Assembly: GCA_012961745.1 (NCBI GenBank)
Contig: DTYT01000301.1
Location: 1 to 6,136, forward strand
Source: Kiritimatiellia bacterium
Lineage (GTDB): Bacteria > Verrucomicrobiota > Kiritimatiellia > B70-G9
DNA length: 6,136 nt
Direction: 5' to 3'
The position numbers and the translations under genes were made by a program. Shown here in pieces: positions 1 to 4,833 of this stretch (the stretch's first letter is position 1; every line of letters starts with the position of its first letter). Under the pieces are notes generated by a model. The model saw only the letters and a program-made list of their open reading frames with translations. It made no database searches and was not told the DNA's origin.

Positions 1-281
1 AGAGCCCTGATGCTCTGATGGGCCTCCCGCTGGGCCCGCGCCGTGAACTTTCGGCGCATCTCCACCGAGAAATCCTCTCCCGGGGCATCATAGATACCCA
101 TCTTCCACGATGAAAACAGTCGGCGGGCTATTCTTTCGGCCTTTGCCATCTCAGCAGGGTCCAGCTCGTCTTGGGGAATGCTCTGGAACGGAGACCGGCT
201 GCATCCCACCGCGGCCACGAGAAGAAAAGCGACCGGCATAAGGCGACATCTACGGCTACAGGCGTTGGCAGAGGGCTTCAT
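1..281 (-). CDS. Predicted lipoprotein, N-terminal part (cut by window edge)
   Basis: The frame runs off the left edge, so 93 N-terminal residues are visible. The start is ATG at 281-279. AAGGAG at 288-293 (minus strand) lies 6 nt upstream of it, whereas the in-frame ATG at 287 abuts that site and is too close. The N-terminus has a basic stretch (Arg10, Arg11, Arg13), a hydrophobic core at about residues 14-26 (MPVAFLLVAAVG) and a lipobox-like AAVG-C with Cys27 as the predicted lipidated residue, so export and membrane anchoring are inferred. The mature part begins SRSPFQSIPQDELDPAEM and continues as a charged, probably helical region. I recognise no domain and cannot assign a function. The gene diverges from the TPR membrane protein. 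The upstream frame stays open for a long way but has a Cys/Arg/Pro-rich composition unlike protein, so a longer start is unlikely. Confidence 0.72.
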   Translation of the reverse strand, partial: MKPSANACSRRCRLMPVAFLLVAAVGCSRSPFQSIPQDELDPAEMAKAERIARRLFSSWKMGIYDAPGEDFSVEMRRKFTARAQREAHQSIRA

Positions 282-287
282 GCTCAT

Positions 288-293
288 CTCCTT
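288..293 (-). promoter_or_regulatory. Shine-Dalgarno site that decides the lipoprotein start
   Basis: On the minus strand GGAAAGGAG (288-296) is followed directly by ATG AGC ATG. The AAGGAG core is 6 nt from the second ATG (281), which is good spacing, and 0 nt from the first (287). This selects 281 as the start. Confidence 0.6.
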
Positions 294-308
294 TCCGTAT
301 CGGTACCA

Positions 309-317
309 ACAGTACCA
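309..317 (-). promoter_or_regulatory. Possible extended -10 element for the lipoprotein gene
   Basis: The minus strand reads TGG TACTGT, which fits the extended -10 pattern TGn-TAnnnT. It lies about 15 nt upstream of the Shine-Dalgarno site, so the leader would be about 20 nt. No recognisable -35 hexamer lies 16-18 nt upstream, so support is weak. Confidence 0.22.
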
Positions 318-601
318 CAGACGCAGCCCGGATGCGATGGGAAAATTGCCTGTGGCCGAGGGGCTTGTCTGCGCCGCCGGCACCACCTCCGGAAGGATAA
401 TGCAATACGCCATACTGAGCAGCCGAATACGGTGCCTTCCATTAGTGGCCTGGATGGATAAGCCCCTACTGCCCGGCGAAGAACAGCCGCAGTGCCGGTA
501 CAAACTCCGCGGAGGCGCAACGCACGGTACTTGGCTGCTTCCCGACCGGCGGCGTCCAGCAGCACTCCCCAGACACCGGCTTCCGGGCACCCTATCATGC
601 A

Positions 602-799
602 CTATCCGGAAGCAACCGCAGGTCGCCAGCCGCCGCTCTCCCGCCGGGCGGCATGAGGTGGCGAGGTTCGAGAAACCGGATCCGCACCGTATTCCTCCTG
701 CCGGAATCCCCGGCGGTGGACCAATGGAGGGCTCAGCCATGATGTGGTCTGTGTCAGCCCCCCGAAGACAAGAAAAGCCACCACGATCAGCATCCACAC
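602..799 (-). CDS. Doubtful small membrane-protein ORF
   Basis: A 65-codon frame begins with GTG at 799 (or ATG at 793). It encodes a strongly hydrophobic N-terminus (WMLIVVAFLVFGGL) that could be one membrane segment, followed by a Pro/Arg/Ser-rich tail without motifs. There is no good Shine-Dalgarno site (only AAGTGAAG at a distance). After the TAG the same frame is open again and ends in a TGA at 284-286, touching the lipoprotein start. It could therefore be a real small gene, a decayed longer gene with one stop, or chance. I recognise no family. Chance is the likeliest reading because the tail looks unlike protein. Confidence 0.17.
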   Translation of the reverse strand: MWMLIVVAFLVFGGLTQTTSWLSPPLVHRRGFRQEEYGADPVSRTSPPHAARRESGGWRPAVASG

Positions 800-828
800 C
801 GGAACTTCACTTGGTAAAGGCTTGACAT

Positions 829-852
829 GGTTCCGCCGTGGGAGGCGGACTC
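829..852 (+). promoter_or_regulatory. Small inverted repeat (hairpin 1) upstream of TPR gene
   Basis: TCCGCC at 832-837 pairs with GGCGGA at 844-849 around the 6-nt loop GTGGGA. Outer pairs are partly wobble or mismatched. It sits directly before the larger repeat at 852-893, in the spacer leading to the TPR gene. Its function is unknown. Confidence 0.35.
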
Positions 853-893
853 CGATGTTGCCCGGCCTTTTCCGGGCATGACATCGGAAAGGC
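852..893 (+). promoter_or_regulatory. Pair of mutually exclusive hairpins in leader of TPR gene
   Basis: Structure A pairs 852-865 (CCGATGTTGCCCGG) with 872-887 around the loop CCTTTT. It makes 14 base pairs with one 2-nt bulge (TG, 879-880). Structure B pairs GCCTTT-T-CCG (865-874) with CGGAAAGGC (885-893), about 9 pairs with one bulged T and the loop 875-884. The two use the same bases, so they cannot coexist. Structure B also buries the purine-rich GGAAAGG at 886-892. No T run follows either stem, so neither looks like an intrinsic terminator. A cis-acting RNA switch or a protein-binding dyad are possible readings. The pairing is seen directly; the role is inference. Confidence 0.4.
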
Positions 894-914
894 TTGCTAG
901 GCTACCGGATTTTT

Positions 915-928
915 CCTTCCATGGAAGG
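915..928. repeat. Perfect 14-bp palindrome
   Basis: CCTTCCATGGAAGG is fully self-complementary and lies 46 nt before the chosen start of the TPR gene. It could be an operator for a dimeric regulator or could occur by chance. There is no other copy that I noticed in the window. Confidence 0.35.
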
Positions 929-974
929 GCGCGCAGGGATCGACATAGAGACGAAACACAAAGGCGGCCGGAAT

Positions 975-2816
975 ATGACGCCTGGCGGCGGACCGGTGAA
1001 GAGTCAGCAGACGCGTGAGAGGATCGTTCTGGCCGCTCTCGCCCTGAGCTGCGCAGCCATATACCTGCGCCTGACTCTGCCTTCACTCCATGCGGGCTGG
1101 CTCCCTTTGGATGATCTGCCGCAGCTCTATCACATCCGGGGAGGCCGGCACCTGGGCGACCTGCTGGGTCGGGATGTATTCGGCTTTTTCCGCCCGATGA
1201 AGAATCTGCTTTTCGTGGGGTTTGACATGCTTTCACAGTGGGGGATGGCCGGGGTTCGTCTGTTGGCGATCTGTGTGGGGGCGTGCAGCGCTGCAGGAAT
1301 CTACTGGTTCCTGGTCTCGCTTTTTCGCAGTCAGACATGGGCCCTTGTCGGGACGATGCTGTGGCTGTTGTCACCGACTACCCTGTGCGGAATATGTTGG
1401 TTGAGTGCAGTCAACATCACTGCCATGACCGGTCTGATCGGTTCCGCGGGGGCCATGAGGGAGCTGGCCTTGATGCGTCGCGGGGTCAGGGGATGTGTGT
1501 GGGGACTGGGGGCGGTGGGCTGTCTTGTGCTGGCGCTGGCATGCTACGAGGGTGCTGTCGCCGCTGTCCCAGCGTTCGTGGCGCTGGACCTTTTTCTCCA
1601 TCCGGAAAGATTTACGTCCCGGGTTGGCACATTGCGCCGCAGAGTCGTGGCATTGCATCTGGTGTATCTGGGCATTATCGCCGTGTATCTGGGAGCCTAC
1701 CCCCTGCTGCGTGGCGCCGGGGCCATTCACGGCGGAAAGTTTTCTGGAGCATCTGCAGCCGAAGCCTCATTTGCATCCGCGTATTTCTTCCTGCAGCATT
1801 TGTGGGCGTGGGTATGGCCTTTCGGCAGGATGGCCGTGCTAGGCGCCTATATTTCGGGAGAGGTGCCCCTGTGGCGGCTGGTGTCATCATGGATCATTCT
1901 TGCAGGACTGGCGGTCGCTACGGTCGGCCTTCGCCGCCGTCATCCCGTTTGTTCATTCGGGGTTGCATGGTTCCTGATCTGTTTCACGCCGATGAGCAAC
2001 ATTCTAGGGTCGCGCTCGGGGCCGTACGGCGAATACTATTTGATCCTCCCCAGTGTCGGTCTGGCGGCTGCCGCGACCCAGTGTCTCCGACGGCTATTTG
2101 CGGGTATCGGGCGCACGCTAACCCTGTTGCGGATTTCCGCGGGACTGGGCCTGCTGGCATGGCGGTTGGCGGCAGTGGCAGAAGCGGCGGTCAGGGCGGA
2201 CATCTGGACCAGCCCGGCGGCGATCTGGGAGAGAACCCTCCGAACATTTCCGAATGCCTTCGGTGCGATGGTGGAACTTGCCAAGCTGCGGGTGGCGGCC
2301 GGTGACTACGTGGGGGCAGATTCCCTTCTGCAAAAAGCGCTTGAGATTGCCCCGGACCTCTCCGGTGCGCTGGCGGTCAAGGCCGTGGTCACTGACCGTA
2401 CCGGTGATCCCCTCAAGGCGTTGGGTTACGTCGAGAGACTGCTGCAGGACCAGCCGGGGAACCCGTGGGCCTTGCGCTTCAAGGGGTACCTGTACGAAGA
2501 TCGGTTGGGCCGTCCGGAGGAAGCCGGCGAGCTCTACCGGAGGGCGGTGCAGCGTCGGCCCTGGAACCTGTACTCAGTGGATGCGGCCCAGGCATGGGCC
2601 TGCTGGTTAGCGACCAGGGGCAGGAGGAAGGAAGCCATCCAGTTGTGGGAGGAGTGCCTGCGGTATGCGCCACACGACCCCGTAATCCACTACAACTTGG
2701 CGACAGCCTACCGGCAAGAGGGCCTCTCTCCGGACCAGGCTGCCCGCCACGCTGCGGAAGCGGCAAAGCACGGACTCCGAGGGGCCCCCGGGCCGCCCGG
2801 CGGCCAGCGCAGGTGA
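975..2816 (+). CDS. TPR-containing polytopic membrane protein, TMTC/GT-C glycosyltransferase-like
   Basis: The protein has 613 residues from ATG 975 (AAGG at 961-964 upstream). In-frame TTG 894 and ATG 921 lack good binding sites and would add a charged tail. The first membrane segment is at about 17-36. It is followed by a loop with an acidic pair (Asp46-Asp47, in WLPLDD) and FFRPMKN at 71-77, features of GT-C-type lipid-linked sugar transferases. About ten membrane segments extend to about residue 415. CYEGAVAAVP (around Tyr191-Glu192), FTPMSN (337-342) and EYYLILPSVGL (353-363) resemble the 'KE..v.lP', 'PVSN' and 'ERYLYLPS.G' blocks of TMTC/DUF1736-like proteins. From about 420 to the end, several TPR helix pairs follow, for example AKLRVAAGDYVGADSLLQKA. 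The inferred role is glycosyl transfer at the membrane with TPR-mediated protein binding; acceptor and donor are unknown. No motif proves catalysis. It stands alone upstream of rpsP with its own leader. Confidence 0.8.
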   Translation: MTPGGGPVKSQQTRERIVLAALALSCAAIYLRLTLPSLHAGWLPLDDLPQLYHIRGGRHLGDLLGRDVFGFFRPMKNLLFVGFDMLSQWGMAGVRLLAICVGACSAAGIYWFLVSLFRSQTWALVGTMLWLLSPTTLCGICWLSAVNITAMTGLIGSAGAMRELALMRRGVRGCVWGLGAVGCLVLALACYEGAVAAVPAFVALDLFLHPERFTSRVGTLRRRVVALHLVYLGIIAVYLGAYPLLRGAGAIHGGKFSGASAAEASFASAYFFLQHLWAWVWPFGRMAVLGAYISGEVPLWRLVSSWIILAGLAVATVGLRRRHPVCSFGVAWFLICFTPMSNILGSRSGPYGEYYLILPSVGLAAAATQCLRRLFAGIGRTLTLLRISAGLGLLAWRLAAVAEAAVRADIWTSPAAIWERTLRTFPNAFGAMVELAKLRVAAGDYVGADSLLQKALEIAPDLSGALAVKAVVTDRTGDPLKALGYVERLLQDQPGNPWALRFKGYLYEDRLGRPEEAGELYRRAVQRRPWNLYSVDAAQAWACWLATRGRRKEAIQLWEECLRYAPHDPVIHYNLATAYRQEGLSPDQAARHAAEAAKHGLRGAPGPPGGQRR

Positions 2817-2833
2817 TAAGCTGGACAAGGGCG

Positions 2834-2858
2834 GGCCGGGCCGCGTTCCGCGCCGGCC
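2834..2858 (+). terminator. GC-rich hairpin after TPR gene, possible terminator
   Basis: GGCCGG (2834-2839) plus CGCG (2842-2845) pair with CGCG (2849-2852) plus CCGGCC (2853-2858) around the loop TTC, with GC (2840-2841) bulged. The very stable 10-bp stem starts 18 nt after the TPR stop codon. No T tract follows, so it is not a classical intrinsic terminator. It may block exonucleases or work with Rho. Confidence 0.35.
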
Positions 2859-2880
2859 TGCCTGAATCCTCCGGTGTCTG

Positions 2881-2894
2881 ACGTGAGCGCACGT
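2881..2894. repeat. Inverted repeat just upstream of the rpsP promoter
   Basis: ACGTG - AGCG - CACGT is a 5-bp dyad with a 4-nt centre, ending 7 nt before the -35 box at 2902. The position fits an activator or repressor site. It is short enough to be chance. Confidence 0.25.
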
Positions 2895-2901
2895 GGCCGG
2901 C

Positions 2902-2930
2902 TTGACTTCCCGCGGGGAGCAGGATAAGGT
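2902..2930 (+). promoter_or_regulatory. Sigma70-type promoter of the rpsP operon
   Basis: TTGACT at 2902-2907 and TAAGGT at 2925-2930 are separated by exactly 17 bases. They match TTGACA at five of six positions and keep the key TA...T of the -10. The predicted start point is near 2937, giving a leader of about 125 nt before the rpsP ATG. It should drive rpsP, khpA and trmD. Confidence 0.65.
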
Positions 2931-2969
2931 TTGCACACTTCGGGAGCGGCGGGCCTTGGTGCGGTGCTT

Positions 2970-3028
2970 CCGGTTGCAGGAGGGAACCGGTAGCGGGGAC
3001 CAGTGGGATAGCGGCCGCCCCGGGCGGC
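2970..3028 (+). promoter_or_regulatory. Two hairpins in the rpsP mRNA leader
   Basis: CCGGTT (2970-2975) pairs perfectly with AACCGG (2985-2990), leaving a 9-nt loop that displays AGGAGGG, a Shine-Dalgarno-like sequence with no start codon at useful distance. Further on, GCCGCCC (3014-3020) and GGGCGGC (3022-3028) form a second compact GC dyad. Both lie between the predicted transcription start and the true ribosome binding site at about 3043-3055. Autoregulation by a ribosomal protein is a possible role, but that is inference and the folds match no leader family I recognise. Confidence 0.35.
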
Positions 3029-3062
3029 AGCGACACGGGAGGAAGGAGGGCGGAGCAGCCCC

Positions 3063-3332
3063 ATGGCAGTGCGTATCAGATTGCGGCGGATGGGTAGGAA
3101 GAACCGCCCGTTTTACCGAGTTGTAGTCACGGACGCGCGTAATGCGGTCAAGGGAAAGTACTTGGAGATGGTCGGCTGGTACGATCCTTTGGCCGAGGGA
3201 ACCAACTTCAGCCTCAAGCTCGACCGGATTCAATACTGGCAGGCGAAAGGCGCTCAGATGTCGGAATCGGTTCGCAGTCTTGTTCGACGAGCAAGGCGTA
3301 CCCCGAGTGATAATGCGCAGAGTACGGAGTGA
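3063..3332 (+). CDS. rpsP: 30S ribosomal protein S16
   Basis: The 89-residue protein is normal length for S16, a small-subunit protein that binds 16S rRNA and is needed for 30S assembly. The N-terminus MAVRIRLRRMGRKNRPFYRVVV is the family signature, with the basic RRMGRKNRPFYR block. YLEMVGWYDPL at 33-43 corresponds to the usual 'GxYNP' block, here GWYDP. KLDRIQYWQAKGAQMSESVRSLVRRA at 52-77 is the conserved C-terminal helix region, followed by a short polar tail. ATG 3063 is preceded by the purine run AAGGAGG (3043-3049) and GGAG (3052-3055), the latter at ideal spacing. It is the first gene of the rpsP-khpA-trmD group, transcribed from the promoter at 2902. Identification is secure. Confidence 0.97.
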   Translation: MAVRIRLRRMGRKNRPFYRVVVTDARNAVKGKYLEMVGWYDPLAEGTNFSLKLDRIQYWQAKGAQMSESVRSLVRRARRTPSDNAQSTE

Positions 3333-3336
3333 GGCC

Positions 3337-3591
3337 ATGAATGCAGGAAGTGGTGGCAGGCTTAGAGACCTGATCGAGCATATCGTCCGATCCCTGGTTG
3401 ATCATCCCGACCAGGTGCGAGTGACCGAAGTGGACGGGGAGAAGACCGTCGTATTCGAGCTGCGGTGCCATCCGGATGACATCGGCAAGGTAATCGGAAA
3501 GAACGGCAAGACCGTCGGTGCAATCCGCACTTTGCTCACCACTGCGGCAGCTCGGCAGAATCGTCGGGCAATGTTAGAAGTAGTGGACTGA
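3337..3591 (+). CDS. khpA: KhpA-type KH-domain RNA-binding protein
   Basis: The 84-residue single KH-domain protein has the typical length for KhpA (YlqC family). The nucleic-acid-binding GxxG loop is visible as GKNG at residues 54-57 within DDIGKVIGKNGKTVGAIRTLL; the N-terminal part LRDLIEHIVRSLVDHPDQVRV is also characteristic. In other bacteria KhpA binds many RNAs, often with KhpB, and affects cell division and envelope homeostasis; that is family knowledge. ATG 3337 is 4 nt after the rpsP stop with GGAGTGAGG just upstream, so co-transcription and probable translational coupling follow. The frame is open further upstream, but that overlaps rpsP and makes no family sequence. The next gene is trmD; the rimM gene expected here is missing. 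Confidence 0.93.
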   Translation: MNAGSGGRLRDLIEHIVRSLVDHPDQVRVTEVDGEKTVVFELRCHPDDIGKVIGKNGKTVGAIRTLLTTAAARQNRRAMLEVVD

Positions 3592-3610
3592 CAACACCCA
3601 TAGGGGACTT

Positions 3611-4375
3611 GTGGCGGCGGACATGCGGCCGCCGGGAACCGCGGATGTGGGTACGATTCCTCTGAGGATTGAGGTCATTACCATTTTCCCCTCCATGCTG
3701 GAGGGGTTTCTGGGGGAAAGCATCATCCGCCGCGCCCAGGATGCGGGGCTGGTGCAGATCCATCTGGTCAATTTGCGCGATTTTACCACTGATCGCCATC
3801 GCACAACGGATGACCGGCCATACGGCGGGGGGCCGGGGATGGTGATGAAGCCGGAGCCCATTTTTCGCGCGGTCGAGAAAGTCAGCAGTCCCGGCTGTCG
3901 GATCATCCTGACGACTCCCCAAGGCGGACAATTCACTCAACAGATGGCGCTGCAACTGTCCCGGGAGCGGCATCTGGTCTTCATTTGCGGCCACTATGAA
4001 GGAGTGGATGAACGGGTCCGTCAGGTCCTGGTGACGGACGAAATATCCATCGGCGACTATATTCTGACCAATGGCGCGCTGGCGGCGGCGGTCGTGATTG
4101 ATGCTGTGGTGCGGCTTCTGCCGGGAGCCCTCGGGGCGCGGCAGGGAACTGCCGATGAATCGTTCTCCTCCGGTCTGCTGGAGTATCCCCAGTACACTCG
4201 ACCTGCGGAGTTCCGCGGCATGCGAGTCCCCGAGGTTCTTCTTTCCGGCGACCATCAGGCGGTGGAACGCTGGCGACGGGAGCAGGCCCTGAAGCGGACC
4301 GCGGAACGCAGGCCGGATCTCATTCGGAATAGGAACTCCATCCCCGACGTTCAATCCCGCGGTAAGCATTGCTGA
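3611..4375 (+). CDS. trmD: tRNA (guanine-37-N1)-methyltransferase TrmD
   Basis: TrmD uses S-adenosylmethionine to make m1G37 in tRNAs with G at 36-37, which prevents +1 frameshifting. It is a cytosolic SPOUT dimer with a trefoil knot. The 254 residues (from GTG 3611) show RIEVITIFPSML (about 19-30), DDRPYGGGPGM (67-77), the knot motifs TTPQGG, ICGHYEGVDER (C126-R135) and SIGDYILTNGA (146-156), and the catalytic-domain block SFSSGLLEYPQYTRP. Arg168 matches E. coli Arg154. Glu183 stands where E. coli has the catalytic Asp169. The start is uncertain: AGGGG at 3602-3606 is close to GTG 3611, but ATG 3623 and GTG 3647 are in frame, and the family usually begins at about the LRIEVI segment, so about 17 residues may be an extension or untranslated. 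It lies 19 nt after khpA and is followed by a terminator-like hairpin. Confidence 0.96.
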   Translation: MAADMRPPGTADVGTIPLRIEVITIFPSMLEGFLGESIIRRAQDAGLVQIHLVNLRDFTTDRHRTTDDRPYGGGPGMVMKPEPIFRAVEKVSSPGCRIILTTPQGGQFTQQMALQLSRERHLVFICGHYEGVDERVRQVLVTDEISIGDYILTNGALAAAVVIDAVVRLLPGALGARQGTADESFSSGLLEYPQYTRPAEFRGMRVPEVLLSGDHQAVERWRREQALKRTAERRPDLIRNRNSIPDVQSRGKHC

Positions 4376-4381
4376 GCAGGA

Positions 4382-4408
4382 CCGCTGGCGCAGCGGGAGG
4401 CGTTTTTT
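4382..4408 (+). terminator. Terminator-like hairpin after trmD
   Basis: CCGCTG (4382-4387) pairs with CAGCGG (4391-4396) around the loop GCG; TTTTTT follows at 4403-4408. The T run starts 6 nt after the stem, further than in a textbook intrinsic terminator, so termination may be partial. It begins 7 nt after the trmD stop and precedes a separate promoter for rplS. Confidence 0.45.
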
Positions 4409-4419
4409 CCCCGGAGGGC

Positions 4420-4447
4420 TTGACGAACTGCAGCAGTCGGATATTCT
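4420..4447 (+). promoter_or_regulatory. Sigma70-type promoter of rplS
   Basis: TTGACG (4420-4425) and TATTCT (4442-4447) are 16 bases apart, matching five of six and four of six consensus positions. The predicted start point is near 4453-4456, giving a short leader of about 30 nt before rplS GTG 4483. Together with the upstream hairpin it would let L19 be made independently of trmD. Confidence 0.55.
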
Positions 4448-4458
4448 GATCGGTCGTG

Positions 4459-4466
4459 TTTTTTTT
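4459..4466 (+). promoter_or_regulatory. T8 tract in the initially transcribed region of rplS
   Basis: Eight consecutive T residues begin a few nucleotides after the predicted rplS start point. Such tracts can cause RNA polymerase slippage (reiterative transcription) at some promoters. No terminator stem ends directly before it; the nearest stem (4424-4439) ends 19 nt upstream. The role is speculative. Confidence 0.3.
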
Positions 4467-4482
4467 GAAATGGGATTTCAGC

Positions 4483-4833
4483 GTGCAGGCGGAACTCATA
4501 GAAAAGATCAACCGCGAGCAAACGCGTGACAAGCCGTTGGCTGATTTCCGTGTCGGAGATACGGTAAAAGTCCACGTGCGCCTGAAGGAGGGCGACAAGG
4601 AACGCATTCAGGTGTTTACCGGCACGGTGATAGCCCGTGATGGTAGCGGTCCGGGGGAGACCTTTACCGTGCGCCGTATTTCTTACGGTGAAGGTGTCGA
4701 GCGGGTGTTTCCGGTGAACAGCCCCAGCATCGCCAAGCTCGAGGTGGCCCGCCGCGGTAAGGTACGGCGGGCCAAGCTGTACTACCTGCGTAAGGTTAGC
4801 GGCAGGAAAGCGCGGATCAAAGAAAAGCTCTAG
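4483..4833 (+). CDS. rplS: 50S ribosomal protein L19
   Basis: L19 sits at the 30S-50S interface. The 116 residues from GTG 4483 match the usual length of about 115. Family blocks are clear: DFRVGDTVKVHVRLKEGDKERIQVFTGTVIA near the N-terminus, FTVRRISYGEGVERVFPVNSPSIAKLEV in the middle and RRGKVRRAKLYYLRKVSGRKARIKE at the C-terminus. The frame is open back to GTG 4456, but that start would add MFFLKWDFS encoded by the T8 tract, has no binding site and falls at the predicted transcription start. GTG 4483 has GGGA (4472-4475) 7 nt upstream and places AELIEKINREQ at the normal N-terminus. It is the last gene of the cluster, with its own promoter at 4420 and probable separation from trmD by the hairpin at 4382. 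Confidence 0.96.
   Translation: MQAELIEKINREQTRDKPLADFRVGDTVKVHVRLKEGDKERIQVFTGTVIARDGSGPGETFTVRRISYGEGVERVFPVNSPSIAKLEVARRGKVRRAKLYYLRKVSGRKARIKEKL

Larger units (their letters stand above)
282..974. other. Divergent intergenic region, no convincing gene
   Basis: About 690 bases separate the divergent lipoprotein and TPR-protein genes. Several frames are open on both strands because the sequence is GC-rich. Their translations are Arg-, Cys- and Pro-rich, lack recognisable motifs and have poor ribosome binding sites. No tRNA or other RNA gene was recognised. The part nearest the lipoprotein holds its binding site and a possible -10. The part from about 829 to 928 holds stacked inverted repeats listed separately. 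A short minus-strand frame with a hydrophobic start (602-799) is the only mildly plausible coding candidate. Confidence 0.55.

Noticed and set aside
287..740. Long in-frame extension upstream of the lipoprotein start
   Set aside because: The frame is open but translates to a Cys/Arg/Gly-rich sequence, would bury the signal peptide and lipobox, and a good Shine-Dalgarno site supports ATG 281.
178..825. Plus-strand frame of 215 codons over the divergent spacer
   Set aside because: It overlaps the lipoprotein N-terminus in antisense, is Arg/Pro-rich without motifs, and is explained by few stop codons in GC-rich DNA.
822..827. Perfect TTGACA as a -35 box for the TPR gene
   Set aside because: No acceptable -10 lies 15-19 bases downstream; that space is the GC-rich hairpin 1.
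894..974. TTG 894 or ATG 921 as start of the TPR membrane protein
   Set aside because: TTG 894 has its purine run only 1 nt away and ATG 921 has no binding site; both would put a charged non-membrane tail before the first membrane segment. ATG 975 fits better.
787..1374. Minus-strand 195-codon frame over the start of the TPR gene
   Set aside because: It is antisense to a well-supported membrane protein and has Ser/Arg/Pro-rich composition with no motif.
1238..2305. Plus-strand 355-codon frame inside the TPR gene
   Set aside because: It is the +1 shadow of the membrane domain, with a Cys/Gly/Arg-rich translation and no family similarity.
2607..3338. Minus-strand 243-codon frame over the TPR end, promoter and rpsP
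   Set aside because: It is antisense to rpsP and its promoter and matches nothing recognisable.
3536..4369. Minus-strand 277-codon frame opposite trmD
   Set aside because: It is an antisense shadow of a secure gene.
4456..4482. GTG 4456 as the rplS start
   Set aside because: It coincides with the predicted transcription start, lacks a binding site and would add residues encoded by the T8 tract that L19 proteins do not have.
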